Positions 34,016 to 43,533 of a stretch of 47,337 nucleotides of DNA are shown piece after piece. Each line of letters begins with the position of its first letter. Positions within the stretch are counted from its first letter, which is position 1. Below the pieces are notes generated by a model, which saw nothing but the letters and a program-made list of their open reading frames with translations, made no database searches and was not told the DNA's origin. Origin of the DNA: Paracoccus maritimus (GTDB lineage: Bacteria > Pseudomonadota > Alphaproteobacteria > Rhodobacterales > Rhodobacteraceae); assembly GCF_025195095.1 (NCBI RefSeq), contig NZ_JANAVZ010000015.1:1-47337 (forward strand). Reading direction: 5' to 3'. The position numbers and the translations under genes were made by a program.

Positions 34016-36079
34016 ATGCGCCGCATCATTCACAACACCACCGCCATAGCGGCATGCCTGTCGCTGATGGCCCCGCATCTTGCGATGGCACAGACCGCCG
34101 CCGTCGAGGGCGAAGCCCAGCAACAGCAACCCGAAGTGCTGCCACCCGAGACGGATCAGCAGCCCGAGGGGTCGGAAGACCCGCTGGCGGAGGCCTTGGC
34201 GCAGCAGGAAGAAGCTGGCGCTGAAGGCGATGACGCCGCCGGGCAATCCGCGGCCGAGGCAGATGCAGCCCCAGAAGAGCCGGCAGCCGAGGCCGCGCCG
34301 GTGGAAGAACCCGCCGAAGAGGCGCAGTCCGCAGAGGAGGCCGCGGACGAAAGCGCGATCGACGCGCAGCCCGCTGCTGAGCCCATGGCCGAGGAACAGG
34401 ACGCAGCCGAGCAGCCAGCGGCCGAACCCGCCGACACCGCCAGCGACGCGCCGTCCGCCGAGAGCGCCGCGGGTGATATGGCAGCCGACGATATGATGGC
34501 CGGTCACACAGCGCCCGAGGAAGATGCCGCCGCCGAAACCTCGGACGCAGCAGAGCCGGTCGGCGATCCGCTGGCTGAGGCGCTGGAGGCAGAACAGGCC
34601 GATGTGCCCGAAGATGCCAACGAGGTGCAGGCAGAGGAGGCGCAGCCCGCCGACGAGATGACTGACGAGACCGCAGGCTCTGAACCCGCAACCGAGGAGG
34701 CCGAGACCGATCAGGATCCGCTGGCCGAGGCCCTTGCGGCGGAACAGCAGGCCAGCGAGGCCGAAGACGGCGACGCGGTGACCTCGGACGCGCAGGCGGA
34801 TGTGGATCAGCCCGCCGAGAACATGACCGACGAAGCTGCAGACACCGAAGGCGAAGCCGCGACCGATCAGGACGCGTTGGCCGAGGCGCTGGAGCAGGAA
34901 CAGTCGGGCGCTGAGGGCGCTGTGCAGGACGCCGAGGCGACCGAGGAACGCGCAGAAGCCCCCGAGGCCGACGCGAAGGAAACCGAGGCCGCCAAGGAGG
35001 CTGCCGAGGCGTCCGAGGCGCCGAAGGCCGCAGCGCTTGACGACGATGCCAGCAGCGATGCCGAGATCACCGAAGAGCAGGTGACCGAGGAGAACAGCCG
35101 TTCGTCTGCCGAAGATTTCGCGACCAGTCTCAGCGAGGCGCTTGGCGCGGCCACCGGCCAGCCCGAGGCACGCAGCCGCGAGGATGACGACGACGACAAC
35201 GATCTGACCAAGGCGCTGCTTCTGGGTGCGGGCGCATTGGCGGTCGGCGCGATGCTGAACAATAACCGGCAGGTCTCGCTCAGCACGCCGGACCGGGTTG
35301 TGGTGACGCGGCCGGATGGTAGCCAGCAGGTGATCAAGGACGAGGTCGCGCTGCTGCGGCAGCCGGGATCGACCGTGGCGACCGAGAATTTCGATGACGG
35401 GTCGTCGCGCACCATCGTGACGCGTCAGGACGGCAGCAAGGTCGTCACCATCCGTGACGCCGATCTGCGGGTGCTGCGCCGCACGCTGGTCTCGGCCGAT
35501 GGCACGACGACGCGGCTGATCGACGACACCAGCGCGCAACCCGTCGATATTGCCAGCCTGCCCGCGCCGGCTGCGGCGTCGAACGGCACCGCTGGTGAAA
35601 TGAACGAGGATCAGTTGCGCGAGGCGCTGCGCCGCGAGGCGAATGTCGACCGCCGCTTTTCGCTGGCGCAGATCCGGGACATCCCGCAGGTGCGCGCGCT
35701 GGTGGCGCCGGTCGCTGTCAGCGGCATCACCTTCGACACCGGTTCAGCCGCGATCAGCCCAGATCAGGCAAAGCAGCTATCGACATTGGGGAATGCGCTG
35801 CGCGAGTCGATCGCCGAGAACTCGGGCGAGGTGTTCCTGATCGAAGGCCATACCGACACGGTCGGCTCGGACGCGGCAAACCTTGCCCTGTCGGATCGCC
35901 GTGCGGAATCGGTGGCGCTGGCCCTGACCGAGTATTTCGATGTGCCGCCCGAGAACATGGTCGTGCAGGGCTATGGCGAACAATATCTGCAGGTCCGGCG
36001 CGAAGGCGATGTGCGCCAGAACCGTCGCGCTTCGGTCCGCAGGATCACCGATCTGCTGCAGCAGGCATCGGCCGACTGA
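34016..36079 (+). CDS. OmpA-domain protein with a very long acidic low-complexity segment
   Basis: 687 residues. The start at 34016 follows AGGAGG and begins a Sec signal peptide (TAIAACLSLMAPHLAMAQ). Residues about 27-390 are dominated by Ala, Glu, Asp, Pro and Gln, with the motif DPLAEAL recurring at residues 55, 184 and 234 and as DALAEAL at 286. A hydrophobic glycine/alanine segment (KALLLGAGALAVGAMLNNNR) lies near residue 400. The C terminus (about 568-680) is an OmpA-like peptidoglycan-binding domain: GITFDTGSAAISPDQ, EGHTDTVGSDAANLALSDRR and VQGYGEQYLQVRREG. It is probably anchored to the cell wall with the acidic part extended in the periplasm. Its role is unknown. A strong hairpin follows the gene. 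Confidence 0.85.
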   Translation: MRRIIHNTTAIAACLSLMAPHLAMAQTAAVEGEAQQQQPEVLPPETDQQPEGSEDPLAEALAQQEEAGAEGDDAAGQSAAEADAAPEEPAAEAAPVEEPAEEAQSAEEAADESAIDAQPAAEPMAEEQDAAEQPAAEPADTASDAPSAESAAGDMAADDMMAGHTAPEEDAAAETSDAAEPVGDPLAEALEAEQADVPEDANEVQAEEAQPADEMTDETAGSEPATEEAETDQDPLAEALAAEQQASEAEDGDAVTSDAQADVDQPAENMTDEAADTEGEAATDQDALAEALEQEQSGAEGAVQDAEATEERAEAPEADAKETEAAKEAAEASEAPKAAALDDDASSDAEITEEQVTEENSRSSAEDFATSLSEALGAATGQPEARSREDDDDDNDLTKALLLGAGALAVGAMLNNNRQVSLSTPDRVVVTRPDGSQQVIKDEVALLRQPGSTVATENFDDGSSRTIVTRQDGSKVVTIRDADLRVLRRTLVSADGTTTRLIDDTSAQPVDIASLPAPAAASNGTAGEMNEDQLREALRREANVDRRFSLAQIRDIPQVRALVAPVAVSGITFDTGSAAISPDQAKQLSTLGNALRESIAENSGEVFLIEGHTDTVGSDAANLALSDRRAESVALALTEYFDVPPENMVVQGYGEQYLQVRREGDVRQNRRASVRRITDLLQQASAD

Positions 36080-36107
36080 TCGCGGATCATGGCCACGAGC
36101 AACCGGG

Positions 36108-36131
36108 GACGGGCGGCGCTGGCCGCCCGTC
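36108..36131 (+). terminator. Terminator-like hairpin after the OmpA-domain gene
   Basis: GACGGGCGGC and GCCGCCCGTC form a perfect ten-base stem with loop GCTG, followed by TTCACATTTC. It lies 28 bases past the stop codon and before the next operon. Confidence 0.7.
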
Positions 36132-36198
36132 TTCACATTTCGATGCTTGCAAGTTCCGACCCGGCTGACGCAATCTTTCTGCTCAGAGGGGGATCGGG

Positions 36199-37248
36199 AT
36201 GGACGAGGCGACACGGGTTTACGTCAAGGACGCCAGCAAGCGGTTCGGCCATGGCGCCACTGTCGTGCACGCGCTGGCCGATGTGACGCTGACGATCGAG
36301 GGCGGGTCGTTCTTCACGCTGCTGGGGCCGTCGGGCTGCGGCAAGACCACCCTTCTGCGGTTGCTGGCGGGGTTCGAGACGCCGACCGGCGGGCGCATTC
36401 TTCTGGGCGATCAGGACGTGACTGCGCTGCCGCCCAACCGCCGGCCGATCAACACGGTGTTTCAGTCCTACGCGCTGTTCCCGCATCTGAGCGTGGCGCA
36501 GAATGTCGGCTTCGGCCTGAAGATGCAGGGCATCGCGCGCGCGAAACGTGACGCGCGGGTAGATCAGATGCTGGCGCTGGTCAGGATGCAGGATTTCGCC
36601 GAACGCCCGGTCGCGCAGCTGTCGGGCGGCCAGCAGCAGCGGGTGGCACTGGCCCGCGCGCTGGCGCCCGAGCCGCGTGTCCTGCTGCTGGATGAACCGC
36701 TGTCGGCGCTGGACCTGAAGCTGCGCAAGGAAATGCAGATCGAGTTGAAGCGGTTGCAGCGCGAGACCGGCATCACCTTCGTGTTCGTGACCCACGACCA
36801 GGAAGAGGCGCTGACCATGTCGGACCGCATCGCGGTCATGTCGGCGGGCCGCGTCCAGCAGATCGGCACCCCGCGCGAGATCTATGCCCACCCGGCCAAC
36901 CGCTTTGTCGCGGGCTTCATCGGCGAAAGCAATTTCCTGCCGGTCACTGTCGCGGACGGGGCGGCGCGGATCGGGGATCATCGCATCAGCCTGGCCGCAC
37001 CCGCCGATCCCGGCCCTGCGACGCTGGCGATCCGGCCCGAGGATATCATGCTGGAGCCCGGCGCCGCGCTGTCGGCCGAGGTGACCGATACGGTCTATCT
37101 GGGCAATGCCGTGCAGATCATGGCGCGGCTGGAGGACGGAACCCAGATCGCGCTGCGCCAGCCGGCAACCATCGACCTGCCGGAAAGCGGCCAGCGGATC
37201 GGGCTGCGCCTGCCCGTCGAAGCCGTCCAGATCCTGGAGGCGGAATGA
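36199..37248 (+). CDS. potA: Polyamine-type ABC transporter ATPase (PotA family)
   Basis: 349 residues. Walker [21 protein letters not shown], signature [20 protein letters not shown], Walker [16 protein letters not shown] and [20 protein letters not shown] are complete. A C-terminal TOBE-type domain ([12 protein letters not shown], then [13 protein letters not shown]) is present as in PotA. The start has an AGAGGGGG ribosome site. It is the first gene of a PotABCD set with coupled starts. Opines or other cationic or amide solutes are alternatives within this family. Confidence 0.92.
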   Translation: MDEATRVYVKDASKRFGHGATVVHALADVTLTIEGGSFFTLLGPSGCGKTTLLRLLAGFETPTGGRILLGDQDVTALPPNRRPINTVFQSYALFPHLSVAQNVGFGLKMQGIARAKRDARVDQMLALVRMQDFAERPVAQLSGGQQQRVALARALAPEPRVLLLDEPLSALDLKLRKEMQIELKRLQRETGITFVFVTHDQEEALTMSDRIAVMSAGRVQQIGTPREIYAHPANRFVAGFIGESNFLPVTVADGAARIGDHRISLAAPADPGPATLAIRPEDIMLEPGAALSAEVTDTVYLGNAVQIMARLEDGTQIALRQPATIDLPESGQRIGLRLPVEAVQILEAE

Positions 37249-38144
37249 GCGCGGGGCAGGGGCAGGCCAACCGCACCTCCTGGAGCCTTGCCGCACCCGC
37301 GCTGGCGCTGCTGCTGATCGGGTCGATCGGGCCCTTGCTGATCGTGCTGGTCTATTCCTTCATGACGCCGGGCGACTATTCCGGCGTCCAGCGGCCCTTC
37401 ACCACCCAGGCGTGGGAACAGGTCTTTCTGACCCGTGACATCTTCGACGACACGCTGGGATGGGCGGACGCGCACATGACCATCTTCTGGCGGTCGGTGA
37501 AGCTGTCGGTCCTGACCGCGGTGATCACCTTCCTGCTTGGGCTGCCGACGGCGTGGTTCATCGCCACGCGGCCGCCCGACCGCCGGGCGCTGTGGCTGTT
37601 CCTGATCACCATCCCGTTCTGGACCAACCTGCTGATCCGCACCATCGCCATCAACGAGATCATCCGCAACGAGGGGCTGCTGAACCAGGTGCTGCTGAAA
37701 CTGGGGGTGATCGGCGCGCCGTTGCAGATCCTTTATACCGATACGGCGGTGCTGATCGGCATGGCCTATGTCTATCTGCCGATGATGGTGCTGCCGATGT
37801 ATGCGGCCATTGACCGGTTCGACACCAGGCTGCTGGAAGCCGCCTATGACCTGTTCGCAAATCGCTGGCAGGCACTGTGGCATGTGGTGCTGCCGGTGAT
37901 CCGGCCGGGCATCCTTGCGGGGTCGATCCTTGTGTTCGTGCCCTCGCTGGGGGCCTATGTCACGCCGCGCGTTCTGGGCGGCGGCAAGAACATGATGATC
38001 GGCAACTTCATCGAACTGCAATTCGGACAGGGGCAGAACTGGCCGCTTGGCGCGGCGCTGGCAGTGCTGCTGTTGATCGCGGTGGGGCTGGCGCTGACGG
38101 TCTATGTCAGGGTTCTGGGCGGGGCAGGGCGGGCCGATGGCTGA
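37245..38144 (+). CDS. potB: Polyamine-type ABC transporter permease (PotB family)
   Basis: 299 residues with six membrane segments starting at [20 protein letters not shown]. The PotB region [20 protein letters not shown] followed by [11 protein letters not shown] is diagnostic, and the EAA loop reads [20 protein letters not shown]. The start overlaps the potA stop codon in ATGA fashion. Confidence 0.92.
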   Translation: MSAGQGQANRTSWSLAAPALALLLIGSIGPLLIVLVYSFMTPGDYSGVQRPFTTQAWEQVFLTRDIFDDTLGWADAHMTIFWRSVKLSVLTAVITFLLGLPTAWFIATRPPDRRALWLFLITIPFWTNLLIRTIAINEIIRNEGLLNQVLLKLGVIGAPLQILYTDTAVLIGMAYVYLPMMVLPMYAAIDRFDTRLLEAAYDLFANRWQALWHVVLPVIRPGILAGSILVFVPSLGAYVTPRVLGGGKNMMIGNFIELQFGQGQNWPLGAALAVLLLIAVGLALTVYVRVLGGAGRADG

Positions 38145-38952
38145 GCGGCGTTTCGATCCGACCCGACTGCCGGGCTTTGCGACCGTCGCCGTGGCGGTGT
38201 TCGTGTTGCTGTATCTGCCGATCGCGACACTGGTTGCCTACAGCTTCAATGGCGGGGACTCGGTGGCCGTCTGGGGCGGCTTTTCGCTGGACTGGTATGG
38301 CCGGGCATGGGCCAATGAAACCGTCAAGGCCGCCGCGCTGCGGTCGGTGGTGATCGCCGCCTGCGCCTCGGCCCTGGCCACGACCCTGGCGACGCTTGCC
38401 GCGGTGGGCGTCGTGCGCAACCGGCGCATGAAGGGCAGGGCGGTGGTCTATATGGCGATCAACCAGCCGCTGATGGTCCCCGAGATCGTGACGGCGGTGG
38501 CGTTGCTGATCTTCTTTGCCAGCGTCCGGCAGTTCACCGGCTATCAGGGTCTTGGCTATCTGATCGCGGCGCATGCCGCATTCTGCGTGCCCTTCGCCTA
38601 TCTGCCGATCTCGGCCCGGCTGGAAGGCATGGACGCCACGCTGGAGGCGGCGGCGGCCGATCTTTACGCCACGCCGCGGCAGGCGTTCCGGCATGTCACG
38701 CTGCCCTTGCTGACGCCCGGCATCATCGCGGGCGCGATGCTGGCCTTCGTCATCAGTCTTGATGATGTGGTGATCACCGAATTCGTCAAGTCGGCGGGAC
38801 AGGACACCCTGCCGACCTATATGCTGGCGCAGATGCGGCGCGGCGTCTCGCCCGAGGTGAATGCGATCTCGACCATGCTGCTGATGGTCACCGTCGTGCT
38901 GCTGACCGCATTCTTCATCATCAACAAGCAGACCAACAGGGGAAAACAATGA
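38137..38952 (+). CDS. potC: Polyamine-type ABC transporter permease (PotC family)
   Basis: 271 residues, six membrane segments. The N-terminal VAVFVLLYLPIATLVAYSFN with GGDS resembles PotC, and the EAA loop reads ATLEAAAADLYATPRQAFRH with VTLPLLTPGI following. The start at 38137 overlaps the potB end and has a GGGCAGGGCGGG ribosome site; an in-frame ATG at 38104 would reach deep into potB. It pairs with PotB. Confidence 0.9.
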   Translation: MAERRFDPTRLPGFATVAVAVFVLLYLPIATLVAYSFNGGDSVAVWGGFSLDWYGRAWANETVKAAALRSVVIAACASALATTLATLAAVGVVRNRRMKGRAVVYMAINQPLMVPEIVTAVALLIFFASVRQFTGYQGLGYLIAAHAAFCVPFAYLPISARLEGMDATLEAAAADLYATPRQAFRHVTLPLLTPGIIAGAMLAFVISLDDVVITEFVKSAGQDTLPTYMLAQMRRGVSPEVNAISTMLLMVTVVLLTAFFIINKQTNRGKQ

Positions 38953-39974
38953 AAACCACAGCGATCCTTGCCATCGGCATCTCGGCGCTTGCGCTGCCCG
39001 CGCTGGCCGAGGGGCAACTGAATCTGTACAACTGGGGCGACTATACCAGCCCCGAGATGATCAAGAAGTTCGAAGACCAGACGGGCATCGACGTCACTAT
39101 CACCGATTACGACAGCAACGACACCTCGATGGCCAAGGTCAGCGCGGGCGGGCACGGCTTTGATCTGATCGTGCCGTCACACAACTATCTGCAGATCTTC
39201 GTGCAAAAGGGGCTGCTTGCGGAACTGGACCATGCGCGGCTGAAGAATTTCGGCAATATCGATCCGAAATGGGTGGACGTGCCGTGGGATCAGGGCCGCA
39301 CACATTCGATACCGTGGCTGTGGGGCACGGTCGGCATGGGCGTGAACACCGACACCTATGACGGCGATCCCAACACCTCGGCGATCTTCCTCGACCCGCC
39401 CGAGGAGCTGGTGGGCAAGGTCAATGTCGCCCCCGAGATGACCGACATCATGCATCTGACCACGATGTATCTGGGCGGCGAGCCCTGCACCGAGGACAAG
39501 GAGATGCTGAAGAAGGTCCGCGACAAGCTGGTCGAGGCCAAGCCGAAATGGATGTCGATGGATTACGGCATGTCCGACAAGATGGGCAGCGGCGACGTGA
39601 AGGCGTCGGAATACTGGTCGGGCGCGATCATGCGGGCGCGGCTGCAGAACCCGGCGGTCGTCTATGGCTATCCGAAGGAAGGCTATCCGCTGTTCATGGA
39701 CAGCATCGCGCTGCTGCATGACGCCCAGAATGTCGATGAGGCCTATCAGTTCCTCGATTTCATCATGGACCCGGAAAATGCCGCGATGAATTCGGACTAC
39801 ACCAAATATCCGAACGGCATCGCCGGCAGCGAGGAATTCTTCAGCGACGAGATGCGGGCCGCGCCCGAGATGGTCGTGCCCGAAGAACATCTGGCCAACG
39901 GCAAGTGGATGCCGCTGTGTTCGCCCACGGCGCGCGACTACATGACCGCGATCTGGACCGAATTGCAGAAATAG
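38949..39974 (+). CDS. potD: Polyamine-type ABC transporter substrate-binding protein (PotD family)
   Basis: 341 residues with a Sec signal peptide (AILAIGISALALPALA). The mature start GQLNLYNWGDYTSPEMIKKF is characteristic of PotD/PotF, and DLIVPSHNYLQIFVQKGLL and WGTVGMGVNTDTYDG are further family blocks. AGGGG precedes the ATG, which overlaps the potC stop codon. Here the binding protein is last in the operon, unlike the other transporters in the window. Substrate within the polyamine/opine group is undetermined. Confidence 0.91.
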   Translation: MKTTAILAIGISALALPALAEGQLNLYNWGDYTSPEMIKKFEDQTGIDVTITDYDSNDTSMAKVSAGGHGFDLIVPSHNYLQIFVQKGLLAELDHARLKNFGNIDPKWVDVPWDQGRTHSIPWLWGTVGMGVNTDTYDGDPNTSAIFLDPPEELVGKVNVAPEMTDIMHLTTMYLGGEPCTEDKEMLKKVRDKLVEAKPKWMSMDYGMSDKMGSGDVKASEYWSGAIMRARLQNPAVVYGYPKEGYPLFMDSIALLHDAQNVDEAYQFLDFIMDPENAAMNSDYTKYPNGIAGSEEFFSDEMRAAPEMVVPEEHLANGKWMPLCSPTARDYMTAIWTELQK

Positions 39975-39988
39975 GGGTTGCAGGCCAC

Positions 39989-40012
39989 CGGTCCGGGCGC
40001 CTGCCCGGACCG
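39989..40012. terminator. Terminator hairpin between potD and the convergent unknown gene
   Basis: CGGTCCGGGC and GCCCGGACCG form a perfect ten-base stem with loop GCCT, 14 bases after the potD stop codon and 20 before the convergent stop codon. Only TTTGCG follows, so efficiency is uncertain, but the position suits both directions. Confidence 0.65.
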
Positions 40013-40032
40013 TTTGCGATGACCAGTCCGGG

Positions 40033-40857
40033 TCAGCCGCGCAGGCTGCGCCACAGGGTCAGTGCGGCGTCGGCCAGATCGCCGCTGCGCGCCAGCAGAT
40101 GTTCGCGTTCCAGGCCCGGCGCCTCGGCCTTGCGGTCAAGGCGCGCCAGCAGCCGCATCAGTCTGCGCCGATGCACGCCGGTCCATAGTTGCAGCGGGTC
40201 CGCCAGAAGCCCCGCGAAGGCGGTGACCACGGACGCGGCAATGGCCAGCGCGACGCCCGTGACGGCGACCTGCGCGGCGCTGGGTTCGACCGGAAACATG
40301 CCGTTCCACAGCCGACCCAGCCCGCTGCCAAGCACGAAATCGTCGATGGCCTGGCGCTGCGCGCGCAGTTCGGCCACCGGCCCGGCCAACGAGATCACCC
40401 CCGGCGTCGTTGCACCGAACATCGCGACCCCGACGATCAGCACGATCATCGAAGTGGTGATCTCGGCCACGGCGTTGCGGGTTTCGGTATAGACCGAGAC
40501 GGCGCGCCGCAGATCCGCGTCGGGGATATCGGGTGCCAAGCCTTCGGCCTGCATCGCGCGCAGGAAGGCTGTCAGGTCGTCATGCAGCAGCCGCGCCAGA
40601 TCTGATGGGAGGAACACACGTCGCCGCGCCAGCCAGCCGCCGGCCGCGTGCAAGCCCACCTTGCCGCAGACCCAGGCACCCAGACGTGTCAGAAGAAATA
40701 CCGGCGACAGCGCGACATTGATGGGCGCGCGCAGCAGATCCAGCCCCAGCACCGCCCGATGCAGGCGCAGCGTGCCGCGCGGGCCGTAACGATCGCGGAC
40801 AAAGCCCGCGACCGCCCTTTGCCGTGCCACCTCGATATCGTCTGGATTGCCGGTCAC
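40033..40857 (-). CDS. Membrane protein of unknown function
   Basis: 274 residues that I do not recognise beyond a resemblance to uncharacterised Rhodobacteraceae proteins. There are two clear hydrophobic segments (around TTSMIVLIVGVAMFGATTPG and VAVTGVALAIAASVVTAFAG) and a weaker one near RAPINVALSPVFLLTRLGAW. The ends are arginine-rich. The start is uncertain: 40857 is a GTG with no good ribosome site. It is oriented with tauR and lies 85 bases after it, so it may be read through from tauR. No link to taurine or polyamines can be shown. Confidence 0.6.
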   Translation of the reverse strand: MTGNPDDIEVARQRAVAGFVRDRYGPRGTLRLHRAVLGLDLLRAPINVALSPVFLLTRLGAWVCGKVGLHAAGGWLARRRVFLPSDLARLLHDDLTAFLRAMQAEGLAPDIPDADLRRAVSVYTETRNAVAEITTSMIVLIVGVAMFGATTPGVISLAGPVAELRAQRQAIDDFVLGSGLGRLWNGMFPVEPSAAQVAVTGVALAIAASVVTAFAGLLADPLQLWTGVHRRRLMRLLARLDRKAEAPGLEREHLLARSGDLADAALTLWRSLRG

Positions 40858-40942
40858 CGTGCTGCCGCCCCCGCGCTGGGATTCCGCTGCGCCAAGACAT
40901 AGGGGCAGCGCGTCTGCGGGTCCAGAACCGCCACGCGCGAAT

Positions 40943-42415
40943 TCAGGAGCGGCTCGCCGCCGCGGCGATCAGGCGGATCCCTTCGGGAATGTCGCGCTGC
41001 GCGATCGAACCATAGCCGAGGCGAAAGAACGGGCAGGGTTCGGGGGGCGTCTCGAAGAATACCGCGCCCGGCTCGATCAGCACCCCGTCAGTCAGAAGCT
41101 GCTGTGCCAGAACGGCGCTGTCGACATCGCCGGGCGCGCGTAGCCAGATGCTGGAGCCGCCTGAACTGGGCGCCCCGGCGATCTGCAACGAGGTGGAGGC
41201 CAATGCCTCCTGCAGGGTCGCACGGCGTGTCTTCAGCGTCTGCCGCAGCCGCACGATATGGGCGTCATAATGCCCCAGCGCCAGAAAATAGGCGGTGATG
41301 CGCTGCAGATGACTGGGTGGGTGGCGCAGCATGATCGACCGCAACGCGCGGGCTTGCGCGATCAGGTCGGCCGGGCCGACCATATAGCCGATCCGCAGCC
41401 CCGGAAACAGCGACTTCGAGAAGCTGCCGACATAAACCACGCGCCCGTCGCGATCCAGCGACTTCAATGCCGGGGCGGGCGGCGCCAGATAGGACATCTC
41501 GAAGTCGTAATCATCCTCGATGATCAGGAAGTCCTGCGCGGCGGCGCGGGCGATCAGGTCGCAACGCCGGTCCAGCGGCATCGTCGCCCCGGTTGGAATG
41601 TGGTGGCTGGGCGTGATGATCACGAGGCTGGTCTTTTCGGGCAGATCATCGGGGTTCAGCCCGCCATGATCGACCGGCAGGAAGGTCGTGGGGCTTTGCG
41701 CGCGGCGCAGCGTTTCGGCGAAATCCGGGTAGCCGGGTTCTTCGGTGACCGCCAGGCGGTCGGCGCGGGCCAGCAATTCGGTCGCAAGGAACAGCGCATT
41801 CTGCGCGCCAAGTGTCACCAGCACCTCGTCGGGGCGGGCATGAATGCCGCGGCGGGGCAGGGTGTTGGAACAGATATAGTCGATCAACAGCGGATCGTCG
41901 GCACCATACCGGTCTGCGGCCAGATCGGCGAAGTCGCGCGTGCCCAGGGCGCGGCGCGCGCAGTCGCGCCACGCGTTGTGGTCGAACAGCGTGGGATCGG
42001 CCTGCCCGTAGATGAACGGGAACCGGAAGTCGCGCCAGTTCGCGGGTTTGCGGATCACCCGGTGCGGCAGCTGATGGCCGGACAACCAGTCCGACCAGTC
42101 GGGCGGACGTGCGGCCTGCTGCCGGATGCCGGGCGGGCGCAGGCGCCGATGGGGCACCGTCGCCGCCACCGCGATCCCGGAACGGGGCAGGGTTTCCAGA
42201 TATCCCTGACTGACAAGATCCTGATAGACCAACGTCACCGTCATCCTCGAGATTCCCAACGCCGATGCAAGGCTGCGGCTGGAGGGCAGCCGCGTGCCCG
42301 GGCGGGCGCGGCTTTCCAGAACTGCCCGTACGATCGCCGCCGCCAGCCGACCCTGCAGCGTCGGCGCTTCGTCGTCGCGCAGAAAGATGATCTCGGTGGG
42401 TATGCGGCCTGACAT
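40943..42415 (-). CDS. tauR: MocR-family regulator, probable taurine regulator TauR
   Basis: 490 residues, a GntR-type winged helix fused to an aminotransferase-fold domain. The DNA-binding part includes GTRLPSSRSLASALGISRMT and VTLVYQDLVSQGYLE; the PLP-lysine motif is VVYVGSFSKSLFPGLRIGYM, and EDDYDFEMSYL supplies the conserved cofactor aspartate. TauR of this family is known to activate taurine genes in Rhodobacter. It is divergent from a TRAP transporter followed by genes matching taurine dehydrogenase subunits, the layout of the tau cluster. A CTGGAC direct repeat lies directly upstream of its start, so it may also control itself. Confidence 0.86.
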   Translation of the reverse strand: MSGRIPTEIIFLRDDEAPTLQGRLAAAIVRAVLESRARPGTRLPSSRSLASALGISRMTVTLVYQDLVSQGYLETLPRSGIAVAATVPHRRLRPPGIRQQAARPPDWSDWLSGHQLPHRVIRKPANWRDFRFPFIYGQADPTLFDHNAWRDCARRALGTRDFADLAADRYGADDPLLIDYICSNTLPRRGIHARPDEVLVTLGAQNALFLATELLARADRLAVTEEPGYPDFAETLRRAQSPTTFLPVDHGGLNPDDLPEKTSLVIITPSHHIPTGATMPLDRRCDLIARAAAQDFLIIEDDYDFEMSYLAPPAPALKSLDRDGRVVYVGSFSKSLFPGLRIGYMVGPADLIAQARALRSIMLRHPPSHLQRITAYFLALGHYDAHIVRLRQTLKTRRATLQEALASTSLQIAGAPSSGGSSIWLRAPGDVDSAVLAQQLLTDGVLIEPGAVFFETPPEPCPFFRLGYGSIAQRDIPEGIRLIAAAASRS

Positions 42416-42447
42416 CTGGACCTATGAACGGTTCAAACTGGACATAT
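42416..42447. promoter_or_regulatory. Direct repeat, putative TauR box between tauR and tauK
   Basis: CTGGACCTAT at 42416 and CTGGACATAT at 42438 match in nine of ten bases and are spaced 22 bases apart, two helical turns. MocR regulators bind such direct repeats, and the sequence resembles the CTGGACYTAA-type repeat I recall for Rhodobacter capsulatus TauR. The first copy begins one base upstream of the tauR start codon, so binding would block tauR transcription or translation initiation. Confidence 0.65.
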
Positions 42448-42526
42448 CGTTCCGGCGCCGCACCTGCAACATTCTGCCGCATCACCACGCATCGCGATCA
42501 ACGCGACGACAAACAGGGAGACTTCG

Positions 42527-43531
42527 ATGACCTATATGACCCGCCTGCTGACCGGCACCGTGGCTGCGCTTGCACTGGCCCTTCCGGCCGCGGCCACCGA
42601 ATACCGCGTCGCGGTCGGCGACGGCGCCGGCGGTACGCAAGAGGCGCTGGGGCTGGCCTTCATCGCCGCGCTGGAAGAACAGTCGGGCGGAGAGATGACC
42701 GGCAAGCTGTTCCTGAACGGTCAGCTTGGCGACGAACAGGACACCGTCACCGCCGCCGCCACCGGCACGCTGGATTTCTCGATCCTCGCGATCAACAATA
42801 TCACTCCCTTCTCGCCGTCGGTCGGCACGCTGACGCTGCCCTATGTCATCCTCAGCCAAGATGACGCCGAGGCGATCACCCAGGGCGAGGTCGGCCAGCA
42901 GATGATCGACCAGACCATCGAGGATGCCGGCGTACGCATCATCGGCTGGGGCTATTCGGGGTTCCGCGTTCTGACCAACTCGAAAAAGCCGGTCTCGACC
43001 GTCGAGGATCTGCAGGGGCTGGTCGTCCGCGTCCCGAAGAACGAGATCATGATCGAAACCTACAAGTCATGGGGCATCAACCCGACCCCGATGGCCTGGG
43101 GCGAGACGTTCGCCGCGCTTCAGCAGAAGGTCGTTGACGGTCAGGACAACCCCTACATGACCAACTATGCGATGAAGTTCGACGAGGTTCAGAAATACAT
43201 CACCGACCTGCACTATATCTTCTCGATCGAACCGCTGATCGTCAGCGAGTCGCTGTTCGAAAGCATGTCCGAAGAAGAGCAGCAGCAGGTGCTGGCCGCA
43301 GGCAAGGCCGCGACGCAGGCGTCGGCAGAGTTCCTGCGCACCGAAGAGGCCAAGATCCGCGAAGAGCTGGTCAATCGCGGCATGGAAATCACCCAGCCGG
43401 CCAATGACGAACAGGAATTCATCGAACTGGCCACCTCGGCGGTCTGGCCCAAGTTCTATGACCAGATCGGCGGCAAGGAAGTGCTGGACAATGTCCTGAC
43501 CTCGCTGGGTCGCGAGCCCGCCGCCGACTGA
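42527..43531 (+). CDS. tauK: TRAP transporter substrate-binding protein, probable taurine receptor TauK
   Basis: 334-residue DctP-family receptor with a Sec signal peptide (LTGTVAALALALPAAATE). The mature domain shows GTQEALGLAFIAALEEQSGG, GQLGDEQDTVTAAATGTLDF, LQGLVVRVPKNEIMIETYKS and WGETFAALQQKVVDGQDNPY, the ligand-pocket and signature regions of the family. GGGAG precedes the ATG. Its position next to tauR and in front of tauLM and tauXY matches the tauKLM arrangement. The protein is clearly different from the Tat-exported TRAP receptor at the left end of the window. Confidence 0.88.
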   Translation: MTYMTRLLTGTVAALALALPAAATEYRVAVGDGAGGTQEALGLAFIAALEEQSGGEMTGKLFLNGQLGDEQDTVTAAATGTLDFSILAINNITPFSPSVGTLTLPYVILSQDDAEAITQGEVGQQMIDQTIEDAGVRIIGWGYSGFRVLTNSKKPVSTVEDLQGLVVRVPKNEIMIETYKSWGINPTPMAWGETFAALQQKVVDGQDNPYMTNYAMKFDEVQKYITDLHYIFSIEPLIVSESLFESMSEEEQQQVLAAGKAATQASAEFLRTEEAKIREELVNRGMEITQPANDEQEFIELATSAVWPKFYDQIGGKEVLDNVLTSLGREPAAD

Positions 43532-43533
43532 CC

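Noticed and set aside
33926..35539. A 537-codon open frame on the minus strand opposite the OmpA-domain gene
   Set aside because: It is a glycine/leucine/arginine artefact of the acidic repeat coding on the other strand; the plus-strand gene has a ribosome site, signal peptide and known domain.
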